Below the pieces are notes generated by a model. That model was not told the DNA's origin. It was given only the letters and a program-made list of their open reading frames with translations, and did not search any database. Below, in pieces: positions 36,133 through 45,521 of a DNA stretch of 64,000 nt. Location: positions 186,001-250,000 of the forward strand of contig NZ_JAJIWO010000001.1 in assembly GCF_020880695.1 (NCBI RefSeq), in the 5' to 3' direction. Positions within the stretch are counted from its first letter, which is position 1. The number at the start of each line of letters is the position of its first letter. This stretch comes from Mucilaginibacter sp. UR6-11. GTDB taxonomy: Bacteria; Bacteroidota; Bacteroidia; Sphingobacteriales; Sphingobacteriaceae. Made by a program: the position numbers and the translations under genes.

Positions 36133-37857
36133 ATGAGTAAAAGAATTGTTGTTGACCCCATAACCAGGATTGAAGGTCACTTACGTATAGAAGCAGACAT
36201 AGAGAACGGAAAAATAAAAAATGCTTATAGCAGTGGTACAATGGTGCGCTTGCTTGAAGAAATATTACAAGGTCGAAATCCAAACGATGCCTGGGCATTT
36301 GTAGGGCGTGTCTGCGGAGTTTGTACTTCTATTCATTCGCTCACGTCGGTAAGGTGTGTAGAGGACGCGCTGGATATTACGATACCCCAAAATGCCGAAA
36401 TGGTACGCAATATTATGTTTTGCACCCAATATATGCATGACCACGTAGTGCATTTTTACCATTTGCACGCCATGGATTGGGTGGATGTAGTAAACGCACT
36501 GAAGGCTGACCCGAAGAAAACGTCAGAACTGGCACAAAGTATTTCTAAGTGGCCCAAAAGCTCGCCGGGTTATTTCAGCGATATTCAAAAACGGATAAAG
36601 AAATTTGTAGATAGCGGGCAGCTGGGTATTTTTTCGAACGGTTATTGGGGACACAAGGCCTATAAACTCCCCGCCGAAGTAAATTTAATTGGCCTTGCGC
36701 ATTACCTCGAAGCTCTTGAATGGCAAAAGGAAATTGTAAAGGTTCATACTATTTTTGGCGGTAAAAATCCCCACCCAAACTATTTGGTAGGCGGTATGGC
36801 CTGTGCCATTAACCTGGACGACGTAAGCGGTATTAACGCTGAGCGTCTCGCTTACGTGGGCCAGTTGTTAAAAGATGGAAAAGAATTTATTGAACAGGTT
36901 TATGTCCCCGACCTGATGGCTATCGCCTCTTTTTATAAAGATTGGGGCGCCATAGGCGGAGGCTTGGGTAATTATATGGTTTATGGCGATCTGCCAACCA
37001 ATGGATATCGCGATACAAGTGCATATAAGTTTCCCGGGGGCGCTATACTTAATAAAGACATAACCAAAATATATGATGTCGATCTGAAGAAGGATGATGA
37101 AGTACAGGAATTTATTACCCATTCATGGTATGAATATGCCGGTGGCAACAACGAAGGATTGCACCCGTGGAAGGGCGAAAGCAAAATAAAATATAGCGGC
37201 CCCAAACCGCCGTTTGACCACCTGGATACTGATCAAAAATACAGTTACCTTAAAACTCCACGATGGAAAGGACATGCCATGGAAGTTGGCCCGCTGGCGC
37301 GGGTACTGGTAGGTTATGCCCGGGGACGTGAAGACTTTAAAGAAGTAGTTAACAAAGCACTTAAGGACCTTGATGTACCCGTTAGCGCGCTATTCTCAAC
37401 ATTAGGACGTACCGCGGCGCGCGGGCTGGAAAGCCTTTTGGTGGCACAATGGAGCCTTGAGTTTTATGATAAACTGATCGACAACATTAAAAGCGGCGAT
37501 ACCCGGATGGCTGAGATGAGTAAGTTTGATCCGGCTACCTGGCCAAAATCGGCTTTTGGTGTAGGGCATACCGAAGCCCCGCGTGGTGCACTGGCACACT
37601 GGATAAACATACAGGATAAGAAAATTGCCAATTATCAACTGGTAGTACCTACAACCTGGAACGCATCACCGCGTGATAGTAAAGGACAAATGTCCGCCTA
37701 TGAAGCCGCACTGGTAGGCACACCTGTCGCTGACGAAACACAACCATTGGAAATTTTAAGAACAGTACACAGTTTTGACCCCTGTATGGCCTGCGCCGTG
37801 CATTTGTATGACGAAGAAGGAAAAACTATTAGCCGGATAAGCGTATTGGGCGATTGA
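36133..37857 (+). CDS. hyaB: Uptake [NiFe]-hydrogenase large subunit
   Basis: The protein has 574 residues. The nickel-iron site is formed by RVCGVC (Cys61, Cys64) and DPCMACAVH (Cys551, Cys554, His557). Seventeen residues follow His557 and should be removed by the HyaD-type protease once nickel is in place. Sequence and context fit a group 1 membrane-bound uptake enzyme that splits H2 in the periplasm and passes electrons through the small subunit to cytochrome b. It starts 27 bp after the small-subunit stop. Confidence 0.97.
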   Translation: MSKRIVVDPITRIEGHLRIEADIENGKIKNAYSSGTMVRLLEEILQGRNPNDAWAFVGRVCGVCTSIHSLTSVRCVEDALDITIPQNAEMVRNIMFCTQYMHDHVVHFYHLHAMDWVDVVNALKADPKKTSELAQSISKWPKSSPGYFSDIQKRIKKFVDSGQLGIFSNGYWGHKAYKLPAEVNLIGLAHYLEALEWQKEIVKVHTIFGGKNPHPNYLVGGMACAINLDDVSGINAERLAYVGQLLKDGKEFIEQVYVPDLMAIASFYKDWGAIGGGLGNYMVYGDLPTNGYRDTSAYKFPGGAILNKDITKIYDVDLKKDDEVQEFITHSWYEYAGGNNEGLHPWKGESKIKYSGPKPPFDHLDTDQKYSYLKTPRWKGHAMEVGPLARVLVGYARGREDFKEVVNKALKDLDVPVSALFSTLGRTAARGLESLLVAQWSLEFYDKLIDNIKSGDTRMAEMSKFDPATWPKSAFGVGHTEAPRGALAHWINIQDKKIANYQLVVPTTWNASPRDSKGQMSAYEAALVGTPVADETQPLEILRTVHSFDPCMACAVHLYDEEGKTISRISVLGD

Positions 37858-37874
37858 TTTAAACACATAATAAT

Positions 37875-38618
37875 ATGACACACAAATATTTGCATATCCC
37901 CCGTTTAATGCGGGTGTATGTTTGGGAATTGCCGGTAAGGCTTTATCACTGGCTAAATGCGGCAGCTATTATTGCGCTCATTATAACAGGGTTTTACATA
38001 GCTAACCCGCTTGCTTTAATGAGCAATAAAGATGCCTCTCATCAATACATCATGGGGTGGGTTCGGTATATCCATTTTGCTGCAGCGTATATCTTCTTTT
38101 TTAATTTCTTGTTCCGCCTGTACTGGGGGTTTGTTGGTAACAAATATGCTAACTGGCGCCAGTTCATCCCTACCTCCAAAAGGTTTGTTAAAGAATTATG
38201 GGCGGTGTTCAAAATAGATATCCTGATGATGAAAAAAAATGGAAAACAACAGGAACACCTCAGCATAGGCCATAATGCCATGGCAGGCTTTATCTATTTT
38301 TTAACCTTCCTTGCTTTTTTGGTGCAGTGCCTTACAGGTTTCGGTTTGTATGCTTCTATGTCTTCCTGGTGGCTCCCTAAGTTATTTAGCTGGGTACCCG
38401 CAATATTGGGTGGCGATATTGTGACCCGCCAGATACATCATTGGGCGATGTGGTTTTTTATATTATTTGCTGTGATACATGTTTACCTGGTTTTTTATCA
38501 TGATTATGTTGAGGGCCGGGGTGAAACCAGCAGCATGGTAGGTGGCTTCAAGTTTATTGAGCAGGAAGTATTTGAAAAGAACATGCCGCAAACCCCTAAC
38601 CCGGAAAAAAAGAAATGA
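37875..38618 (+). CDS. hyaC: Hydrogenase b-type cytochrome subunit
   Basis: The protein has 247 residues with four membrane helices. VYVWELPVRLYHWLNAAAI at the start and HHWAMWFFILFAVIHVYLVFYHD near the end carry the histidines that bind haem b in HyaC/HupC proteins. It anchors the hydrogenase and passes electrons to the quinone pool. It starts 17 bp after the large-subunit stop and overlaps the protease gene by 4 bp. Confidence 0.95.
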   Translation: MTHKYLHIPRLMRVYVWELPVRLYHWLNAAAIIALIITGFYIANPLALMSNKDASHQYIMGWVRYIHFAAAYIFFFNFLFRLYWGFVGNKYANWRQFIPTSKRFVKELWAVFKIDILMMKKNGKQQEHLSIGHNAMAGFIYFLTFLAFLVQCLTGFGLYASMSSWWLPKLFSWVPAILGGDIVTRQIHHWAMWFFILFAVIHVYLVFYHDYVEGRGETSSMVGGFKFIEQEVFEKNMPQTPNPEKKK

Positions 38619-39079
38619 AACATACTAAAAAAACACTGATACTGGGTATCGGCAATTATTTAATGGGTGATGAGGGTATTGGTGTCCACCTGGCCAATCG
38701 CATTCAAAAAGACATACTGTCGCCCGGGGTTGATGTGCTGGACGGCGGAACCGGCGGATTTTACCTGCTTGAGTATTTTGAAATTTATGACCGTGTTATT
38801 TTGGTTGATGCCACGCTGGACGGCAACGTTCCGGGCGACATTCGTTTAATAAAACCACGGTTCTCAACAGATTTCCCACCGGCAATGAGCACTCATGACA
38901 TCGGGTTGAAGGACCTGATCAATGCCTTACAGGTGCTGGGTAAAATGCCCGAAATCGACTTATTCGTAGTGAGTATCGCTTCCATACAGCAACAAGGTAT
39001 TGAACTTAGCCCCGAAATAGAAAACGTTATCCCCATATTGATCGGACAGATTAATTGCCTGCTTGGGATAGCGATATAG
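38615..39079 (+). CDS. hyaD: Hydrogenase maturation protease
   Basis: The protein has 154 residues of the HyaD/HupD type. GIGNYLMGDEGIGVH holds the first metal-binding Glu, VDATLDG the Asp and STHDIGLKDL the His. It checks nickel insertion and cuts the C-terminal tail of the large subunit after His557. Its start overlaps the cytochrome b stop by 4 bp. Confidence 0.95.
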   Translation: MKHTKKTLILGIGNYLMGDEGIGVHLANRIQKDILSPGVDVLDGGTGGFYLLEYFEIYDRVILVDATLDGNVPGDIRLIKPRFSTDFPPAMSTHDIGLKDLINALQVLGKMPEIDLFVVSIASIQQQGIELSPEIENVIPILIGQINCLLGIAI

Positions 39080-39122
39080 CAATCAGCGAACCTGTAACCG
39101 AAAGCATTTTTTAAATAATCAT

Positions 39123-41459
39123 ATGCCAGAAACATACCATATCCATTTTAACGGAATTGTGCAGGGCGTTGGATTCAGGCCCCTGGTTTACCAATTGGCA
39201 ACAGCAATGGGATTAAATGGCTATGTAAAAAATGACAACAATGGGGTAAATATCCTATTCAATGCTGATGAAGAAAAAGCAAAGTTGTTTTTCAAAAAAA
39301 TAAAATCCACTTTACCACCAAAGGCAAACGTTACAGTTGCCGAACTAAAAAAAAATAAAGAGCTCGCCTTTAAAGATTTTTCTATCAAGATTGACAGTGA
39401 TACAACCGAAACAAAGGTTATGATAACTCCTGATATGGCCATTTGCGAAAGTTGCAGATCTGAACTGAATGACGAAAATAACCGGAGGTATCGTTATCCG
39501 TTTATCACCTGTACCCAATGCGGCCCGCGTTATTCGATCATCAGCGAACTGCCTTACGAAAGGCATTCAACTACCATGAACGATTTTACGATGTGCAAGG
39601 CCTGCAGCGATGAATATGAAGACATTGCCTGCGAAAGATTTTTTTCGCAAACCAATTCATGCGGTGATTGCGGTATTAAGCTTACTTTACATGGAAATAG
39701 AACAACGGTTTTATCAACCGATACCGAAAAGGTTTTATTTCTTATTAAAAATTATCTGCAACAGGGTAAGATCATTGCCGTAAAAGGTATTGGCGGCCAC
39801 CTGTTACTATGCGATGCCAATAACGAATGGGTAATACAGTTATTACGCAACCGCAAACAACGACCTTCCAAACCTCTGGCGATACTATGCCCTGATGTTG
39901 AAACCGCTTGTCAAAATTTCGAGCTGAATAACCACGAAAAATCATTGCTGGAGAGCACCGCTGCACCTATAGTATTATTATATCCCAAACGAAAAGCAGC
40001 AGATATCCTTGCGTTACACCATATTGCGCCAAACCTGAGACGCATAGGTGTTATGCTTCCTTATAGTCCTTTACTCGAATTGATTGCGCAGGATTTTAAG
40101 AAACCATTAATAGCCACCAGTGGCAATATCTCAGGGTCGCCAATTATTTACCGGGACGAAGACGCGTTGGAACATCTGTTTGGGATTGCCGATTTCGTGG
40201 TAAGTTATAACCGGGAGATTGTTGTTCCGCAGGACGATAGCGTAGTACAGGTTTCAAGATATACTAACCAGCAAATTATTTTACGCCGGTCAAGGGGATA
40301 TGCACCTTCGTTTCTTAATTACACATCTAAAACAAAGCGAACCCTACTATCAACAGGTGCGTTTTTAAAAAGTAGTTTTACGCTGGGTGTTAACGGCAAT
40401 GTATTTGTAAGTCAATTTTTAGGCAGCGGGGAGAGTTACGAATCGCAACTGATGTACAAGCATACCTTGAACCATTGGCTAAAAATGTATGCTACCCAGC
40501 CGGCGGTAATTATTGCCGACACTCACCCCGACTATTTTTCGCTGCAATATGCTGTTGAACTGGCTGAAAGATACAGGGCCGAATTAAGATTTGTGCAGCA
40601 CCACAGAGCTCATTTTGCAGCCGCATTGGCTGAGCATGATTTGCTGCATGCAAATGAGCCTGTTTTAGGAATAATATGGGACGGAACAGGCTTTGGTGAT
40701 GATGGAAATATATGGGGCGGTGAATTTTTCAAATATGAAAATAACCAAATGCAACGCAGCTGCCATTTTGATTACTTCCCGACCATTGCAGGAGATAAAA
40801 TGGCAATTGAGCCGCGGGTTGCCGCATTATGTATCGCCAATGGTGGATGGCCGCATTTGGGCCGTTTGAAAGAAAAATTTACGGATACAGAATGGAATAA
40901 CTATCAAATGTTAATTAATAATACAAGTCTTTTCAGTTCATCGGTGGGGCGCTTGTTTGACGCGGTTGCATCGCTGCTGGGTATATGCGATAAACAAAGC
41001 TATGAGGGCGAAGCTGCCATGTACGTGCAGTCGTCGGCTGAAGAGTACATTAACATTAACGGGTTCGTAACAGACGAACCTTATTTGAAACTTGACTTGG
41101 CCGGTGAAAACATACCAACTACCTCGCTAATACAAGGCGTAATAATGGACATTGAAAAAAATCGGTCGGTTGATTATATAGCGGCCAGGTTTCATTATTC
41201 GCTGGTTTGTTTGGTTGATATTATGGCCCAAAACCTGGGTGTTAAAAAAATCTGTTTTAGCGGCGGCGTGTTTCAGAATATTTTGCTGGTTGATTGGATC
41301 CAACATGAATATAACCATAAGTATGACTTGTATTTTCATAAAAACCTCTCGCCAAACGACGAAAACATTTCATTTGGCCAACTGGTATTTGAGGAAAACA
41401 GGATTGAAACTATGTCTGAAAACATAGGTATAGATAAATTATACAATTATACACTATGA
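39123..41459 (+). CDS. hypF: Carbamoyltransferase HypF
   Basis: The protein has 778 residues, full length for HypF. Domains in order: acylphosphatase-like (1-90; VQGVGFRPLVYQLA), two zinc fingers (CESC, CTQC, CKAC, CGDC at about 107-183), YrdC-like (about 200-385; KPLAILCPD), and the Kae1-like carbamoyltransferase part (HHRAHFAAALAEH, GIIWDGTGFGDDG). It makes the carbamoyl group used for the cyanide ligands. It overlaps hypD by 4 bp. Confidence 0.97.
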   Translation: MPETYHIHFNGIVQGVGFRPLVYQLATAMGLNGYVKNDNNGVNILFNADEEKAKLFFKKIKSTLPPKANVTVAELKKNKELAFKDFSIKIDSDTTETKVMITPDMAICESCRSELNDENNRRYRYPFITCTQCGPRYSIISELPYERHSTTMNDFTMCKACSDEYEDIACERFFSQTNSCGDCGIKLTLHGNRTTVLSTDTEKVLFLIKNYLQQGKIIAVKGIGGHLLLCDANNEWVIQLLRNRKQRPSKPLAILCPDVETACQNFELNNHEKSLLESTAAPIVLLYPKRKAADILALHHIAPNLRRIGVMLPYSPLLELIAQDFKKPLIATSGNISGSPIIYRDEDALEHLFGIADFVVSYNREIVVPQDDSVVQVSRYTNQQIILRRSRGYAPSFLNYTSKTKRTLLSTGAFLKSSFTLGVNGNVFVSQFLGSGESYESQLMYKHTLNHWLKMYATQPAVIIADTHPDYFSLQYAVELAERYRAELRFVQHHRAHFAAALAEHDLLHANEPVLGIIWDGTGFGDDGNIWGGEFFKYENNQMQRSCHFDYFPTIAGDKMAIEPRVAALCIANGGWPHLGRLKEKFTDTEWNNYQMLINNTSLFSSSVGRLFDAVASLLGICDKQSYEGEAAMYVQSSAEEYININGFVTDEPYLKLDLAGENIPTTSLIQGVIMDIEKNRSVDYIAARFHYSLVCLVDIMAQNLGVKKICFSGGVFQNILLVDWIQHEYNHKYDLYFHKNLSPNDENISFGQLVFEENRIETMSENIGIDKLYNYTL

Positions 41460-42559
41460 AATATGTATCAGAATTTCGTTCGCCGGAAATAGTGGACGCA
41501 CTTTTAAAAGAGATCAAACATACCGTAAAAGGGAACTGGAACATTATGGAAGTGTGCGGTGGCCAAACTCACTCGCTGGTAAAAAATGGCTTATTGAATA
41601 TGCTGCCACCCAATATACAAATGATACACGGCCCGGGTTGTCCGGTTTGCGTAACGCCGGTAAACCTGATTGACAAGGCTGTAAATTTAGCTACCGAGCA
41701 TAACGTCATTCTCTGTTCATATGGAGATATGATAAGGGTTCCCGGCAGCGGAATAAGCCTGCTCGAAGCTAAGGCAAAGGGCGCCGATGTACGTATTTTA
41801 TATTCGCCGCTTGAAGCTGTTAAAATTGCCAAAGAAAACCCGGACAGGCAGGTGGTATTTTTTGCTGTCGGGTTTGAAACCACCGCGCCGGCAAATGCGC
41901 TTTCAGTTATCCATGCGCAACATGAAGATGTGAAAAACTACTCAATCCTCACTTCGCATGTGCTTGTTCCACCTGCTATGGAAGCAATTATGGCTGATAC
42001 CGACTGCCGCGTGGACGCCTTTTTGGGCGCAGGCCACGTTTGTGCTATTATGGGGATGAGCGAGTATTACCCGGTAGTTGAAAAATATAAAATGCCCATT
42101 GTTATTACCGGTTTTGAACCTGTTGATTTGTTGGAGGGTATTTTAATGGCTGTTAAACAATTAGAAAATGGCGAGTATAAATTAGAAAATCAATATACCC
42201 GCGTGGTTGAGACCGGTGGTAACAAAAATGCCATGAGCGCCATTGAACAAATATTTGAAGTAACCAATCGCGAATGGCGGGGCATTGGCGAAATACCGCT
42301 TAGCGGATACGGGGTGAAAGAGCAATACAGCGCTTACGACGCTACAAAGAAATTTAAAATTGATATTGCAGAATCGCACGAGGATCCAACCTGCTTATCA
42401 GGCGATATAATGAAGGGCAAGATCAAACCAAACCAATGCCCCAACTTTGGTACCAGGTGCAGGCCTGCGCAGCCATTAGGCGCTCCAATGGTAAGCAGTG
42501 AAGGAGCCTGTGCCGCATACTACCACTTTAATTTAGCAACTGAACTAGTAGAAGAATAA
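41456..42559 (+). CDS. hypD: Hydrogenase Fe-cofactor assembly protein HypD
   Basis: The protein has 367 residues. VCGGQTHS (with the conserved Cys), GPGCPVCVTP, and a C-terminal group of cysteines (CLSG, CPNFGTRC, GAC) for the [4Fe-4S] cluster fit HypD. It is the scaffold on which the Fe(CN)2CO unit is made together with HypC and HypE. It overlaps hypF by 4 bp. Confidence 0.97.
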   Translation: MKYVSEFRSPEIVDALLKEIKHTVKGNWNIMEVCGGQTHSLVKNGLLNMLPPNIQMIHGPGCPVCVTPVNLIDKAVNLATEHNVILCSYGDMIRVPGSGISLLEAKAKGADVRILYSPLEAVKIAKENPDRQVVFFAVGFETTAPANALSVIHAQHEDVKNYSILTSHVLVPPAMEAIMADTDCRVDAFLGAGHVCAIMGMSEYYPVVEKYKMPIVITGFEPVDLLEGILMAVKQLENGEYKLENQYTRVVETGGNKNAMSAIEQIFEVTNREWRGIGEIPLSGYGVKEQYSAYDATKKFKIDIAESHEDPTCLSGDIMKGKIKPNQCPNFGTRCRPAQPLGAPMVSSEGACAAYYHFNLATELVEE

Positions 42560-42587
42560 AATCAAATTAATACATTAACATTAACTT

Positions 42588-43625
42588 ATGCTACTTAGCT
42601 GCCCTATTCCAAAACTTGATTTTGACACCATTAACCTGGGACATGGCAGTGGTGGCACCTTAACCAGCCAGCTTTTGGATGCAGGTGTGTTTAGCCTGCT
42701 TGGCAATGAACTGCTTGATAAAAAACACGACGGTGCTATTTTTAACCTTACCGGCAAGATAGCCATGAGCACCGATACCTACGTGGTATCGCCCCTATTT
42801 TTTGAGGGCGGAAATATTGGTGATCTGGCCATTAACGGCACGGTGAACGACCTGGCCATGTGCGGCGCAGCAGCCAAATACCTGACGCTTGGCTTTGTAC
42901 TGGAGGAAGGATTAAAGATGACTGAATTTTGGGAGATACTTAACAGCATCAAGGCAGCATGCGATGTCGCAGGCGTGAGCATTGTTACCGGGGATACCAA
43001 AGTGGTGGAGAAAGGGAAAGGCGATAAGATATTTATTAATACCACTGGTATTGGTACCGTTCATCCAAAGGCAAATATTGATATGGTTAATATCAAATCC
43101 GGCGATAAAATAATATTAAGCGGGCCGTTGGCAAGACATGGAATCACAATTATGAGCCATAGGCAGGGTCTGCAATTTGAAACGACTATCAGCAGCGATA
43201 GCCGCCCGCTTAACCAAATAGTTTTAAAACTTTTAGATCAATTTGGCGATAACATCCATTTGCTGCGTGACCCGACACGGGGCGGGCTGGCTACGGTATT
43301 GAATGAAATTGCCGCTGATGCAAAATTAGGAATAGCTATTGCACAAAAAGACATCCCGGTAGAGGAAGATGTATACGGTGCCTGCGAAATGCTGGGGCTC
43401 GACCCTTTGTATGTAGCCAACGAAGGCCTTTTTGTGGCCATTGTTGATGCATCAGCAGCTGACGATATTTTGGCAGTACTGAAACAATGGAATTACGGGC
43501 AAATGGCAAGCATAATAGGCGAAGTTAAAGCCGACCATCCCCGCCAGGTGATCATGAAGAGTAATATCGGTGGCCACCGGGTAGTGAACATGCTTGCCGG
43601 CGAACAGTTGCCACGTATATGCTAA
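42588..43625 (+). CDS. hypE: Carbamoyl dehydratase HypE
   Basis: The protein has 345 residues with the PurM-like ATP-binding layout (GHGSGG near the start, STDTYVVSP, GDTKVVEKG, RDPTRGG). It ends in PRIC; the final Cys345 takes the carbamoyl group and is dehydrated to a thiocyanate that supplies cyanide. It is 28 bp after hypD. Confidence 0.97.
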   Translation: MLLSCPIPKLDFDTINLGHGSGGTLTSQLLDAGVFSLLGNELLDKKHDGAIFNLTGKIAMSTDTYVVSPLFFEGGNIGDLAINGTVNDLAMCGAAAKYLTLGFVLEEGLKMTEFWEILNSIKAACDVAGVSIVTGDTKVVEKGKGDKIFINTTGIGTVHPKANIDMVNIKSGDKIILSGPLARHGITIMSHRQGLQFETTISSDSRPLNQIVLKLLDQFGDNIHLLRDPTRGGLATVLNEIAADAKLGIAIAQKDIPVEEDVYGACEMLGLDPLYVANEGLFVAIVDASAADDILAVLKQWNYGQMASIIGEVKADHPRQVIMKSNIGGHRVVNMLAGEQLPRIC

Positions 43626-43672
43626 TAAACAGGATAATTAATCATAAATCATACTTTTTATACTGAATTAAG

Positions 43673-44419
43673 ATGTTCACCTTTCCTCTTTTACTCACTA
43701 TTTATGCCGGGTTTACACATGCATTTGAAGCAGATCATTTGCTGGCGGTAAGTAATATTGTATCGCGTCGAGACCACATCTGGTTGTCGATGAAAGATGG
43801 TGCCTTTTGGGGGCTTGGGCACTCATCCACCATTTTTTTAATCGGTGTATTAATGATACCCTTTAAGGTAGGCATTTCCGGGCATAGCTTTCATTATTTT
43901 GAAGCCATGGTCGGCGTAATGCTGATAGCCCTTGCTATATATCGCATCCTAAAATTTATCCGCGGCAAAAAACTGGTCATTCATAAACATAGCCATGTTC
44001 ATATTCCTGGCAAACAAAAATTCGGACAACTGCAGTTGGCAAAAGAGCATCAACACCTGCATGTGCATTTTGCACCAAAAAGCACTTTTCAGCACACGCA
44101 TGTACACAGTCATTCACACAATCATTCACATAAGCTTGCTTACGGTGTTGGCCTGGTTCATGGTCTTGCCGGCAGCGGCGCTTTGGTAGTGTTGGTAATG
44201 ACGCAAATAAAAAATACTTTTGACGGGTTGGTTTATCTTTTAATATTTAGCGGGGGTTGCGTGGTTGGTATGTTAGTCGCCGCAGGCCTGTTCAGCGTGC
44301 CGTTTTCAAAAAAATTAATCCAGGCCCCGTTTTTGCAAAATGTTTTAATTATAGCTACATCCATACTTTGTTTATTGTATGGTGGCAAGGTAATTTACGA
44401 TAATTTAATATTATTATGA
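43673..44419 (+). CDS. NicO/UreH-like nickel permease with histidine-rich loop
   Basis: The protein has 248 residues with about six membrane helices. The first carries HAFEADHLLAVSN, matching the HX4DH motif of nickel/cobalt permeases. A cytoplasmic or periplasmic loop of about 50 residues is full of histidine (HKHSHVH, HQHLHVHF, HTHVHSHSHNHSH). It ends the hydrogenase operon, 47 bp after hypE, and most likely supplies nickel for the enzyme. Confidence 0.85.
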   Translation: MFTFPLLLTIYAGFTHAFEADHLLAVSNIVSRRDHIWLSMKDGAFWGLGHSSTIFLIGVLMIPFKVGISGHSFHYFEAMVGVMLIALAIYRILKFIRGKKLVIHKHSHVHIPGKQKFGQLQLAKEHQHLHVHFAPKSTFQHTHVHSHSHNHSHKLAYGVGLVHGLAGSGALVVLVMTQIKNTFDGLVYLLIFSGGCVVGMLVAAGLFSVPFSKKLIQAPFLQNVLIIATSILCLLYGGKVIYDNLILL

Positions 44420-44499
44420 TGCACCGGCAAAACAATATCGAAAGTGAACCTCCAAGGCTGATAATTAGAAATATAGACCGTCGTGCATAAGGCTTGGAA

Positions 44500-45516
44500 T
44501 CAATCAGCAGTGTGGCCTTTTAAAGCTGCTGCAAACAACTCGTAAGAGCGCAGTTTGGCCCGGTGATCGTAAATATGCGATGTTGCCATTACCTCGTCGA
44601 TCTGAGTTTCGCTGATAAATGCCTGCATTTCCTGCCTGATGGTCTCCGGCCCGCCGACAAAAGCGTAGGCTAGCATCTGGTTGACGGCTTCGGCTTCGTA
44701 AGGGTTCCAGATGTCGTCCATCGAATCCACCGGCGGCTGCAATAAAGCGCGTTTACCGGTAATGACCCCCATAAAAAATTGCTGTAAGGACGTGAACAAG
44801 CGTTGCGCTTCCGCATCGGTATCAGCGGCGACCACATTAATGCAGGCCATGACATAAGGCTCTGCCAGTTGCGCGGATGGCTTAAAATTGTTCCGGTAAA
44901 TGGCGATCGCTTCTTTAAAATAGGCCGGCGCGAAATGACTGGCGAAGGCATAAGGCAAACCTAAAGCTGCGGCTAAATGAGCGCTGTCCGTACTGGAACC
45001 CAATATCCAGATCGGGATATCGAGGCCTTCGCCGGGATTGGCCCGCACTTTACTATGCGCATTCTCAGCTGAAAAGAAATTCTGTAGCCTTTGTACATCA
45101 CCCGGGAAATCATTAGGCACCAACATATTCTCGCCACGGATAGCCACGGCTGTCACCTGGTCTGTACCTGGGGCGCGGCCCAGTCCCAGGTCGATCCGCC
45201 CGGGGTATAAAGTCGCCAGGGTGCCGAATTGCTCGGCTACGATCAGCGGGGCATGGTTGGGCAGCATGATGCCCCCTGAACCGACCCGGATGGTTTTGGT
45301 ACCGCCGGCGATATAGCCGATCAATATCTGGGGCGCTGAACTGGCCACGCCGATCATATTGTGGTGTTCGGCAAACCAGTAACGGGTATAACCGGCCGCT
45401 TCGGCCCGTAAGGCCAGCTCCATACTGCGTTTAAAAGTATCCGCGGCGGTATATCCCTGCACCACGGTGGCCAGGTCTAAAACCGAATATTTAATATCAC
45501 TTAATTGCTTGCTCAT
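44500..45516 (-). CDS. LLM-class (luciferase-like) flavin-dependent oxidoreductase
   Basis: The protein has 338 residues of the bacterial-luciferase-like fold (YWFAEHHNMIGVASSAPQILIG, IRVGSGGIMLPNHAPLIVAEQFGTLATLYPGRIDLGLGRAPGTD). Family members are FMN-dependent monooxygenases or reductases. It is last in the operon arsR-type regulator, old-yellow-enzyme, LLM and follows the latter by 5 bp. Confidence 0.92.
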   Translation of the reverse strand: MSKQLSDIKYSVLDLATVVQGYTAADTFKRSMELALRAEAAGYTRYWFAEHHNMIGVASSAPQILIGYIAGGTKTIRVGSGGIMLPNHAPLIVAEQFGTLATLYPGRIDLGLGRAPGTDQVTAVAIRGENMLVPNDFPGDVQRLQNFFSAENAHSKVRANPGEGLDIPIWILGSSTDSAHLAAALGLPYAFASHFAPAYFKEAIAIYRNNFKPSAQLAEPYVMACINVVAADTDAEAQRLFTSLQQFFMGVITGKRALLQPPVDSMDDIWNPYEAEAVNQMLAYAFVGGPETIRQEMQAFISETQIDEVMATSHIYDHRAKLRSYELFAAALKGHTAD

Positions 45517-45521
45517 CGTAG

